A DNA stretch of 40,472 bases. Origin: CAWGCE01 sp964480915. GTDB lineage: Bacteria > Planctomycetota > Planctomycetia > Pirellulales > Pirellulaceae. Positions within the stretch are counted from its first letter, which is position 1. Every line of letters starts with the position of its first letter. The translations under genes were made by a program, and so were the position numbers. Below the pieces are notes generated by a model. The model worked only from the letters and a program-made list of their open reading frames with translations, did no database searches and was not told the origin of the DNA. Shown in pieces: positions 17,820-24,834 of the stretch. The stretch covers positions 1-40,472 of the forward strand of contig CAYZRS010000047.1 in assembly GCA_964480915.1 (NCBI GenBank), in the 5' to 3' direction.

Positions 17820-19217
17820 ATGTCTTCACGTCCCAACGACGACCTATTCCAAAACTCGACGATGAGTTTTGGCGAGCATTTAGAAGAGCTGCGTGGAGCT
17901 CTCTTCCGTTCTGTCATTGGAATTGCCATCGGATTTCTCCTTGGTCTGTTAATGGCGCGGCATGTGGTCCGCATGATTGAGACGCCACTCAAGAATGGTC
18001 TGCGAGCGCACTACGCTGCCTTGTCGGTCGAGAAGCTTGAAGCGGGCGAGTACGGTGACACGGGGCCCGAACAATGGAGTCTACTGACCGAGGAACGGCT
18101 CGTCCCTCAGCGAATTACGGTCGACGCTGACAGCTTTCGAGCAGAGTTGCACCGAATTTTTCCCGACGTGATCCCTCAGGCTCCATCGGTAGAACTCCCG
18201 TTTACTCTCGATTCGCTACCGATCAAATCGTCGAACGGGCTCTTAAAAACGTGGCACTCGGCGAGCCAAGCTCGACGTGATTCCTACCTCAAAGAACTTT
18301 GGAACCAACTGCCTGCCGACACTCAAAGCCAGCTCGCGGGGCGGGTCGATCTGGAAACGGAATTCGAATCCACGCAGCAAGTGCTACTGCAGAGCCTCAA
18401 TGACCTGGCCAAGACAAGTCCCCCGACGACCGCGCTGCCCTACCTGCAGCGTCTGTTTCCTGACGAATCACACGGGAATTACTTCCGCGGGCAATTGACC
18501 GCAGCGGAAGAAACGGCGAGCGATGCGAGTCTCAATTTGAATCGGCAGCTGATGCAAGCCGGGTTTCGAGGTTTCCTCAAAGCACCGACGCCCGAAACAC
18601 TCGAACTCACAACCTGGCAACCAATCGACGTCGACGTTCAAGCGCTAAGTGTTCACGAACCGTTTATGGTGTTCATCAAGGCGGCCGTGATTTTGGGTCT
18701 GATTTTTTCTAGCCCTTGGGTCTTCTATCAGATCTGGATGTTCGTCGCCGCTGGGCTCTATCCGCAGGAAAGAAACCTCGTCTACAAATTCATGCCCATC
18801 AGTTTCGGACTCTTTATCGCCGGAGCTGCCCTGGCCTTTTTCTTTGTTTTCGAACCGGTCTTAGATTTTCTGTTTCAATTCAATCGCATGCTGCACATCA
18901 ATGCCGAACCGCGAATTACCGACTGGCTTTCGTTCGTATTGATCTTACCATTGGGATTCGGAGTGAGCTTCCAACTACCGCTGGTGATGGTTCTGCTGGA
19001 GAGGATCGGAATTTTTACGATCGAAAACTACGTGACCAATTGGCGGATCGCGGTGCTGGTGATTTTCGTGCTCTCGATGTTTCTCACGCCGGCCGATCCG
19101 ATCAGCATGTTGCTCATGGCCGTGCCGTTGACCGGTCTTTACTTCGGAGGAATTTGGCTCTGCCGCAGCATCGGCACAGCGCCACGCAGCCCCATCGGCG
19201 CAGGCTACGACCCTTAG
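17820..19217 (+). CDS. tatC: Twin-arginine translocase subunit TatC with a large insertion
   Basis: 465 residues against about 250 for most TatC. The N-terminus has the diagnostic FGEHLEELRGALFRS (17-31) leading into helix 1 (about 30-50). A hydrophilic segment of roughly 220 residues then precedes helix 2 (about 285-310, FIKAAVILGLIFSSPWVFYQIWMFVAAGLY). The remaining TatC helices and the conserved FQLPLVMVLL segment follow. TatC recognises twin-arginine signals and forms the export complex with TatA/B. The insertion falls where the first periplasmic loop lies and is rich in Gln, Glu and Leu helices. The Tat-exported protein at 6216 would be one client. No tatA or tatB is visible. Confidence 0.93.
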   Translation: MSSRPNDDLFQNSTMSFGEHLEELRGALFRSVIGIAIGFLLGLLMARHVVRMIETPLKNGLRAHYAALSVEKLEAGEYGDTGPEQWSLLTEERLVPQRITVDADSFRAELHRIFPDVIPQAPSVELPFTLDSLPIKSSNGLLKTWHSASQARRDSYLKELWNQLPADTQSQLAGRVDLETEFESTQQVLLQSLNDLAKTSPPTTALPYLQRLFPDESHGNYFRGQLTAAEETASDASLNLNRQLMQAGFRGFLKAPTPETLELTTWQPIDVDVQALSVHEPFMVFIKAAVILGLIFSSPWVFYQIWMFVAAGLYPQERNLVYKFMPISFGLFIAGAALAFFFVFEPVLDFLFQFNRMLHINAEPRITDWLSFVLILPLGFGVSFQLPLVMVLLERIGIFTIENYVTNWRIAVLVIFVLSMFLTPADPISMLLMAVPLTGLYFGGIWLCRSIGTAPRSPIGAGYDP

Positions 19218-19264
19218 TCGTCACCGTCAGACGAGCGTAATCTTCGACCACGTGACCGTGATCG

Positions 19265-19612
19265 TTAGATCGCCTCGCCGCCTCGTTCGCCTGTGCGAAT
19301 ACGGACGCAGTCGTCGAGGGGCAACACGAAGATCTTGCCGTCGCCTAATTGACCTTCGTCTCCCGAGCGTCCGCCCGCGATGATCGCCTGGATCGTCGGC
19401 TCAACAAATTCGTCGTTGACCGCAATTTGCAGCTGTACTTTGCGGAGCAAATTGACCGCAAATTCACGGCCACGGTACACCTCCGTTTGGCCCTTCTGGC
19501 GGCCGAAGCCTTGGCAATCCATCACGGTCAGGCGAAAGACTTCGACTTCCGTGAGCGCCGCTTTGACCGCTTCGAGCCGATTCGGTTGGATAATGGCGAT
19601 GATTAATTTCAT
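19265..19612 (-). CDS. glnB: PII nitrogen-regulatory protein with Phe51
   Basis: 115 residues from the ATG at 19612; a longer frame to 19651 adds 13 residues before the invariant MKLIIAIIQP start. It aligns with E. coli GlnB without gaps up to the T-loop: GFGRQKGQTEVYRGREF. Tyr46 is kept, but position 51, the uridylylated Tyr in proteobacteria, is Phe (codon 19460-19462) and residue 49 is Arg. The B-loop before GDGKIFV is about 3 residues longer than in E. coli. PII trimers sense ATP/ADP and 2-oxoglutarate and block AmtB. The gene lies downstream of amtB on the same strand, past two hairpins. Confidence 0.95.
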   Translation of the reverse strand: MKLIIAIIQPNRLEAVKAALTEVEVFRLTVMDCQGFGRQKGQTEVYRGREFAVNLLRKVQLQIAVNDEFVEPTIQAIIAGGRSGDEGQLGDGKIFVLPLDDCVRIRTGERGGEAI

Positions 19613-19679
19613 GGCGAACCGGGTGCGAGACAATGAAAAAGGAAACGACATTTCTGGATGGAAGCGTCCTCAAGTTAAC

Positions 19680-19742
19680 AAAAAAAGATGCCCCCCGGCA
19701 GGTTTAAGGTGAGGCGGACACCAACCAAATCCGGGGGACATC
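19680..19742 (-). terminator. Large structured hairpin with T7 tract before glnB (attenuator or second terminator)
   Basis: On the minus strand GATGTCCCCCGG (19742-19731) pairs with CCGGGGGGCATC (19698-19687) over 12 bp including one G-U pair, followed by TTTTTTTG. The 32-nt interior can itself fold (GGTT..AACC and GGTG..CACC). It ends about 68 nt before the glnB ATG, so it can either back up amtB termination or control read-through into glnB. Confidence 0.7.
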
Positions 19743-19756
19743 AAGTTTATTTGATC

Positions 19757-19788
19757 TGAAAAACGGCGGGCAACCGAGGTTGCCCGCC
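19757..19788 (-). terminator. Intrinsic terminator of amtB
   Basis: On the minus strand GGCGGGCAACC and GGTTGCCCGCC form a stem of up to 11 bp with a tiny loop, followed by GTTTTTC, 20 nt past the amtB stop. Confidence 0.8.
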
Positions 19789-19807
19789 AGCGTCAGGTTC
19801 ACGCACC

Positions 19808-21193
19808 TCAGGAGGTCGAAGGTACGGGAATTGGTTCGGTGACTCGTCGCTGTTTTTCAGCAACCGGGGCAACCCTGGGAACGACTCCCAGTGCCATCGG
19901 TGATGGATAAGCATGCATGCCATGCTCAACCATATCCAACCCTGCGGCCTCTTCTTCCGCCGACACCCGCAAACCGATGGTGTGCTTGATCAGCAGAAAA
20001 ATCAGAATGCTCACAGGAAAAGCCCAAGCAAATCCGGCTGCGATCCCGAGTGCTTGGATCCCAAGTTGCTGTAAACCAGCCTCTGACGAGAACAAACCAA
20101 TTGCCAAAGTCCCCCACGCGCCACAGACGCCGTGCACTGAAACGGCGCCCACAGGATCATCAATTTTCAATTTCTCAAAGAACATGACCGAACCGACAAC
20201 GATGGCCCCACCGATCGCTCCGGTCAAAGCGGCCATTGCCGGTGACATGATGTCGCACCCGGCCGTGATGGCGACGAGACCTGCCAAAGCGCCATTCAAA
20301 GCAAATGAGACATCGGGCTTCTTGAAAACAACCCAGGAAACCAACATCGCCACGATGGATCCGGCAGCCGCTGAGAGATTTGTGGTGACGGCAATCTTCG
20401 CAAAACTGCCTCCATCGACCGCTGTTGTGCTGCCTGGATTAAATCCAAACCAACCCATCCAGAGAATAAACACACCCAGTGCGGCCAGTGGCAAGTTGTG
20501 CCCCGGCATCGGTTGACTCTGACCATTCTTGTATTTGCCCCGCCTCGCGCCGATCACAATCGCTCCTGCGAGGGCCGCCCAGCCGCCAATCGAATGGACA
20601 ACGGTCGAACCAGCGAAATCGAGGAATCCACGACTCTCTAACCAACCCGCTCCCGTATCGCCGACAAGACCGTTCCAACACCAGCTGCCAAAGATCGGGT
20701 AGACAATGATGGTGATCGCCATCGAATAGGCCAAATAACTAACAAACTTTGTGCGTTCGGCCATCGCGCCGCTAACAATCGTGGCAGCTGTCGCCGCGAA
20801 TACGGTTTGAAAAAGCAAGAACGCCCAACCGAAACTTCCACCCAGAATTGCATCAGCTGCATCCGGATCGAAGAAGAAACCACTGGTTCCGACGAAGCCC
20901 GATTCGTTCATTCCGAACATCAGACCAAAACCAACGATCCAAAAACTGAGCGATCCAATGGAAAAGTCCATCAGGTTCTTCATGATAATATTGCAAGCGT
21001 TCTTCGCACGCGTGAACCCAGCTTCGACCAGCGCAAATCCAGCCTGCATGAAGAAGACCAAAAATGCAGCCAGGCAAGTCCACAGCACGTTAACGTCATC
21101 AAGCACCGCTGTGGCGGTTACCGATTCTTCTTGAGCGGCCGCAGAAGCGGCAAACAGTACAACACAAGTAAGGACTCGACTGGCACGACTCAT
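19808..21193 (-). CDS. amtB: Ammonium transporter Amt
   Basis: 461 residues from the ATG at 21193. Amt proteins often carry a cleaved leader and one is present (1-20, ending AAAQ). The conserved hydrophobic pore is intact: twin histidines at about His200 (GSTVVHSIGGW) and His354 (GAVSVHGVCGAWG), with FQTVFAATAATIVSGAMAERTKF and FNPGSTT. The cytoplasmic tail after about 415 is where PII docks. It imports ammonium at low external nitrogen. A sigma-54 promoter lies about 95 nt upstream and glnB follows, so nitrogen control is the natural reading. Confidence 0.96.
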   Translation of the reverse strand: MSRASRVLTCVVLFAASAAAQEESVTATAVLDDVNVLWTCLAAFLVFFMQAGFALVEAGFTRAKNACNIIMKNLMDFSIGSLSFWIVGFGLMFGMNESGFVGTSGFFFDPDAADAILGGSFGWAFLLFQTVFAATAATIVSGAMAERTKFVSYLAYSMAITIIVYPIFGSWCWNGLVGDTGAGWLESRGFLDFAGSTVVHSIGGWAALAGAIVIGARRGKYKNGQSQPMPGHNLPLAALGVFILWMGWFGFNPGSTTAVDGGSFAKIAVTTNLSAAAGSIVAMLVSWVVFKKPDVSFALNGALAGLVAITAGCDIMSPAMAALTGAIGGAIVVGSVMFFEKLKIDDPVGAVSVHGVCGAWGTLAIGLFSSEAGLQQLGIQALGIAAGFAWAFPVSILIFLLIKHTIGLRVSAEEEAAGLDMVEHGMHAYPSPMALGVVPRVAPVAEKQRRVTEPIPVPSTS

Positions 21194-21288
21194 CACGCAG
21201 CTCCACCTAATAGATTCAATGCAGCGTTCCCACGGCACTCGGCGTTTCCAAGAGACCTAATGGGACGACTTCACTGCAAAACCTGGTT

Positions 21289-21304
21289 TGCAATCGCTAT
21301 GCCA
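21289..21304 (-). promoter_or_regulatory. Sigma-54 (RpoN) promoter of amtB
   Basis: The minus strand reads TGGCATAGCGATTGCA against the consensus TGGCACGNNNNTTGCA. The GG and GC pairs are both present with exactly 10 nt between them. Predicted transcription starts about 12 nt downstream, giving a leader of roughly 85 nt before the amtB ATG. Confidence 0.7.
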
Positions 21305-21399
21305 AAAGAATACTTGGTTGGCGGAAGATGCTGGCTGCGCGCTGCTATAGCAAGCGAACAGGTCCAAATGGAGGCGGACGATCCGGACGACGTCGCAAC

Positions 21400-21426
21400 G
21401 CTGCTGCTTGAGTTGCAAGCAGCAGC
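21400..21426. repeat. Perfect 11-bp inverted repeat between amtB and the upstream gene
   Basis: GCTGCTGCTTG (21400-21410) and CAAGCAGCAGC (21416-21426) are separated by 5 nt. It lies 75 nt past the stop of the upstream minus-strand gene and about 95 nt upstream of the sigma-54 promoter. No T-tract follows on either strand, so it may be a 3'-end hairpin or a protein-binding site. Confidence 0.75.
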
Positions 21427-21501
21427 TGTCGCGCTCGCGCGCAATACGAACTTTGCAAGAATTGTTCGGAAAAATTGTTGCGCTAATTCAGGCCCGATAG
21501 G

Positions 21502-22044
21502 CTACTGCGTACAGCCTTGAGTGCAAGAAGAGCCGTTCGAGGTTGGCACGGAGTAGAGTTGGACCTGACTCGGTGCATACATGACGGGCGGCGTTGCCTG
21601 CGTCACCGGGGCCGAACCAGAATTTCCACCGAACATTTGTTGAATCTCTTCGGCCGTCGGCGCGGGCGGGACATCTTCAGCGGCGGCATTTGGCGCCGCT
21701 GGGATGTCAGCAGGTTGGTCGCCACTGCCTGCTGCTATCGATTCAGCCACTTCACGGAATTTTGCCACCGCCTCATCAAGCGGCGGCTTGTCCATGTAAT
21801 CGGTCGGAAACTCGGTCGCCTGCGCGAGTCCCAGAGACTCTTTTCGACTGAACCGTTGTAACGAACGAGGGCTGTATGCGTTCGAGAGCTCGTTCTTCTG
21901 AGCTTGATAGAATGGCAAGTCGTCGCTCACCGGTCCGTCGACCACGAGGTCGCTGGAAGAGAAAGGCAGCGGCATTTCTTCGGCCTCTAGACAGGCAGTC
22001 GATGCGGCAAGAAATAAGATGATGTTGAGATAGCGCACAGTCAC
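21502..22044 (-). CDS. Secreted protein of unknown function, Pro/Ala-rich
   Basis: 180 residues with a clear signal peptide (1-21, ending CLEAEE). The mature protein is acidic to neutral and mostly disordered in appearance. It has a possible short helix, DEAVAKFREVAESIAAG (about 89-105), a Pro/Ala-rich stretch, then APTAEEIQQMFGG. It ends in CTQGCTQ, two cysteines four residues apart, which could form a disulfide. I recognise no family. It stands between the amtB regulatory region and another secreted protein on the same strand, 235 bp away. Confidence 0.65.
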   Translation of the reverse strand: MTVRYLNIILFLAASTACLEAEEMPLPFSSSDLVVDGPVSDDLPFYQAQKNELSNAYSPRSLQRFSRKESLGLAQATEFPTDYMDKPPLDEAVAKFREVAESIAAGSGDQPADIPAAPNAAAEDVPPAPTAEEIQQMFGGNSGSAPVTQATPPVMYAPSQVQLYSVPTSNGSSCTQGCTQ

Positions 22045-22270
22045 GTTCCTTTGTGATCGCTATCGCCACCAAACTTCCATGCTTAGAGACGAACAAATAG
22101 ACGACTCGACAACGATGCCGAAAGGCGGTCCTACCGCAAGTCACCACTCTCTTTGATCGGTGCTAGCACGCTGAAGCGTGAGAGAAAATCGGTGGGAACT
22201 CAATTCGATTGGTAAGAGAGAATGAAGTTCCGGTTGGCGCATGTCGCAGCCACGGGATTGTCGAAACAAC

Positions 22271-22295
22271 CGGCAAAGGTTATCGCACTTTGCCG
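22271..22295 (-). repeat. Hairpin spanning the stop of the CPNCG secreted-protein gene
   Basis: CGGCAAAG (22271-22278) and CTTTGCCG (22288-22295) form a perfect 8-bp stem with a 9-nt loop, and the TAA stop (22280-22282) is in the loop. No T-run follows, so any role in termination is uncertain. Confidence 0.5.
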
Positions 22296-23041
22296 TTCTG
22301 TCTATCGGCCACCTGCACGTTGTGCGTGCGCCCACAGTTGGGGCACTTCTTGGCATCAGCTTTCGCCACGGAGTTCGGCTGGTTTTGCAAGAGAAAATAG
22401 CCACCAGAACGACCAAGGTTGGACGGCGATGGTGTCTTGGCGATTGCCGTTGGCGTGCTGCGTCCACCGACCGCTTTTGCCGGGTTGGTCGACGTCACTG
22501 GTCGAGGATTGTCGGCCATGTAGGCCATGTATTGAGGCACGAGCGCGACGCGAGCCGGTTCGGCGGCAGGTGTTTTCACTCGCGTGGCATCAGAGACACG
22601 CGCGGAACGGCCAAACTTCCAGCCCACAAATGGCTGAGCTGGCCGAATCGGTGGGCCGGCGAATTTCAGTTGTTGGGGTGAAGGAGCGCTGTCGGCAGAG
22701 GCGGCTCGCTGGGGGCTTTGCAACGCCTTGACCAAATGAGGTGGCCGCTTCGCCGGTGTCGGCTCTAACTTACGTGGGGCTGCCGAAGTAGCAGCTTTTT
22801 TGCTCTGTTCCGTAGGCATTTCGGAAACGGGTCGATCATCAACGACGACAAAATTAGGCATGTTGAACGAATGGCCTAACTGATACTGAAAGGCTCGATC
22901 TGCATCTTGGTCGGCAGTCTGCTGGCCAGGGCGCAGTACAATTCCCGAACCGCTTTCAACAACCTGCGCATCGACGGCGCAGCAGGAGACAAGGCTCAGG
23001 AGCATTCCTAAAAACAACGCGTTTGAATCGATCCTGTTCAT
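22280..23041 (-). CDS. Secreted protein with C-terminal CPNCG zinc-ribbon-like motif, unknown function
   Basis: 253 residues from the ATG at 23041, which opens a good signal peptide (FLGMLLSLVSCCAVDAQ). The open frame extends to a GTG at 23350, two bases past ftsY, and that longer version also begins with a hydrophobic stretch; I judge it less likely because residues 30-100 of it look non-coding. The mature protein is Pro/Ala/Ser-rich and basic. The end carries KKCPNCGRTHNVQVADRQ, half of a zinc-ribbon-like knuckle. The family is not recognised. It is downstream of ftsY on the same strand. Confidence 0.6.
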   Translation of the reverse strand: MNRIDSNALFLGMLLSLVSCCAVDAQVVESGSGIVLRPGQQTADQDADRAFQYQLGHSFNMPNFVVVDDRPVSEMPTEQSKKAATSAAPRKLEPTPAKRPPHLVKALQSPQRAASADSAPSPQQLKFAGPPIRPAQPFVGWKFGRSARVSDATRVKTPAAEPARVALVPQYMAYMADNPRPVTSTNPAKAVGGRSTPTAIAKTPSPSNLGRSGGYFLLQNQPNSVAKADAKKCPNCGRTHNVQVADRQNGKVR

Positions 23042-23352
23042 AACGTTTTCTCGCTTCCACGTTGGTCCACCGGGATGCCGCAGGGAATTGACCGTGCGAC
23101 GGTGCCGTATGCCTGTCATCGGAGCCGGTCGGCGGCGGACTGAGCCGAATGTGATGGCTAAGACGGCTTCGAGCTGGGATCGGTTCGCTTCGCAACCGCT
23201 GGGAAATCGTACCGAAATGTGCCGGTAGTATCGATTAGAACGGTGCTGCCACAGTGATGGATTCTGCGGGCCGGCGGCGACGACTGAGGCCAATCCTGCG
23301 CGAACCGTGAGGCTGACCAAAAACAAGGAAAAACGGAGTCGAGCCGGCACTC
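23042..23352. other. Gap between ftsY and the CPNCG secreted-protein gene
   Basis: 311 bp, open in one minus-strand frame but without coding character I trust. No clear promoter, terminator or RNA gene was found in it. Confidence 0.5.
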
Positions 23353-24477
23353 CTAGTTGACGAGAAACCCCTCAAACAATGCTTCCACGAATTGCTGCGA
23401 ATCAAACGCAGCAAAATCGGCTGGCTGCTCACCCAGACCAATGAATTTGACTGGCAAGTCGAACTGCTGCCGGATCGGAATGATGACACCCCCTTTGGCC
23501 GTGCCGTCGAGTTTCGCGAGCACGATCCCGGTACACTCGACTGCCTCCGAAAATCCGCTCGCTTGACTGATCCCATTCTGCCCGGCGGTCGCGTCGAGGA
23601 CGAGCAACACTTCATGCGGCGCTTCGGGAACTTGCTTCTGCATGACTCGCCGAATTTTGGACAATTCTTCCATCAAGTTGCTTTGCGTTTGCAACCGACC
23701 GGCCGTATCCACAATGCAAATATCGGCGTTCGTTTCCACCGCACGAGCCACCGCCTTGTAAGCAACACTTGCCGGGTCACTCCCTTGCTCGCCCCGTTCG
23801 ATATCGGCACCGATGCGCTCGGCCCAGACTGTTAACTGTTCGACGGCCGCCGCACGAAACGTGTCCCCAGCGCCCAAGACGACCGACTTGCCTTGGTTTT
23901 TGAACATCTTGGTCAATTTGGCGATCGACGTCGTCTTTCCCGAACCGTTGACGCCCACAACCATGATGACGGTTGGTCCTTGATCGGCAAACGTGATGGG
24001 ATGATTGGTCTGAGCGGTCAGCTCGTTCAATTTAACCCGCACCGATGCCAAGATCTCTTCCATGTGGACGACACGCCCGCGGAATTTGCCGCTGATTTCA
24101 TCACAAATTTCGCGAGCCGGTTTGGCCCCCATGTCGGTTCGAATCAAAATCGATTTGAGTCGATTGAGGAATTCGTCATCGAGCAGTTCGCCCTCTTGCT
24201 TGAATAGGTCCCGAACGTCGGTATTGAGGACTTGTGTCGTTTTCTTGAGGCCCTGCCTCAGCCGCGAGAACAGGCCGACCGAATCGGTAGACTCGGCTGC
24301 TGCAGCAGATTCCGCTACGCGCTCCACGCTGGGCGCGGAATCGGACGTCTCCAATTTCGCCTCGGCGGCAGCAGACTCCCCAACCTCAACTGGGCTCTCT
24401 TCGACCCCGCTTGTTGGAATCGGGTCGACCGACTTCTCGTCTGTCGGCTTACGTCTAAATCGATCAAGAAACGCCAT
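23353..24477 (-). CDS. ftsY: Signal recognition particle receptor FtsY
   Basis: 374 residues. An acidic Ala/Glu/Ser-rich A domain (about 1-75) precedes the N domain (about 76-160) and the GTPase G domain. Motifs are readable: GVNGSGKT (175-182), DTFRAAA (205-211), DTAGR (257-261), AKLDGTAKGG (321-330, with Ala where most have Thr in TKLD) and GLGEQPADFAAFD (347-359). FtsY docks the SRP-ribosome complex at the membrane for co-translational insertion. A sigma-70 type promoter lies about 60 nt upstream. No ffh or SRP RNA is in the window. Confidence 0.96.
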   Translation of the reverse strand: MAFLDRFRRKPTDEKSVDPIPTSGVEESPVEVGESAAAEAKLETSDSAPSVERVAESAAAAESTDSVGLFSRLRQGLKKTTQVLNTDVRDLFKQEGELLDDEFLNRLKSILIRTDMGAKPAREICDEISGKFRGRVVHMEEILASVRVKLNELTAQTNHPITFADQGPTVIMVVGVNGSGKTTSIAKLTKMFKNQGKSVVLGAGDTFRAAAVEQLTVWAERIGADIERGEQGSDPASVAYKAVARAVETNADICIVDTAGRLQTQSNLMEELSKIRRVMQKQVPEAPHEVLLVLDATAGQNGISQASGFSEAVECTGIVLAKLDGTAKGGVIIPIRQQFDLPVKFIGLGEQPADFAAFDSQQFVEALFEGFLVN

Positions 24478-24537
24478 ACGCCTATTCGTCCCGTACAGGG
24501 AATTACCCTACTGATTTCTGAATTTGTGAAACGGCGC

Positions 24538-24566
24538 ATTCTACGTTGCCTAGCACGCATCGGCAA
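24538..24566 (-). promoter_or_regulatory. Sigma-70 type promoter of ftsY
   Basis: On the minus strand TTGCCG (24566-24561) and TAGAAT (24543-24538) are 17 nt apart. The predicted leader is about 55 nt to the ftsY ATG at 24477. Confidence 0.5.
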
Positions 24567-24763
24567 AGGCATGTTGAACGTCGCACTGTGGCCCGCCGGG
24601 CCGCTGCATTCTGCAACAAACCCCATCCCTGCTGTGCGAGATCATACAGAAAGGATCCCAGGTGGCGTGACTTGTGAGTCAAAAACCGGCCTATTCCCAA
24701 CGGCACGACAGTTGCTACTCGAGAACATTCAGATTGCAAATGAAGAACAAACGAAATTGCATT

Positions 24764-24786
24764 CAGCATCAGGGAGGCTGATGCTG
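24764..24786 (+). promoter_or_regulatory. Perfect hairpin with GGAGG loop near candidate start codons
   Basis: CAGCATCAG (24764-24772) pairs with CTGATGCTG (24778-24786), and the 5-nt loop is GGAGG, a full Shine-Dalgarno sequence. An in-frame ATG (24781-24783) lies inside the 3' arm. The fold would hide that start while exposing the ribosome site. Confidence 0.5.
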
Positions 24787-24834
24787 GGCGGCCATTTGTC
24801 ACTACGCCCACGCACGTGGCAGAAAGAAGAACTA

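Larger units (their letters stand above)
21194..21501. other. Regulatory region upstream of amtB
   Basis: 308 bp without a gene. It contains a sigma-54 promoter (21289-21304), a TGCAAA-N6-TTTGCA inverted repeat (21275-21292) overlapping its -12 side, and a perfect 11-bp inverted repeat (21400-21426). NtrC-type enhancer sites would be expected between about 21350 and 21450, but I could not identify one with confidence. Confidence 0.6.
24478..24834. other. Divergent region between ftsY and the dockerin/PEP-CTERM gene
   Basis: 357 bp. It contains the ftsY promoter (24538-24566), a GC-rich small palindrome GGCCCGCCGGGCC (24590-24602), and a perfect 9-bp hairpin with GGAGG in its loop (24764-24786). 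No convincing plus-strand promoter was found. Confidence 0.55.

Noticed and set aside
20807..21520. 237-residue plus-strand open frame
   Set aside because: It runs antisense to amtB and through the amtB regulatory region; composition is not protein-like.
24232..24780. Upstream extension of the dockerin/PEP-CTERM frame
   Set aside because: It lies antisense to ftsY and across its promoter, and would bury the signal peptide.
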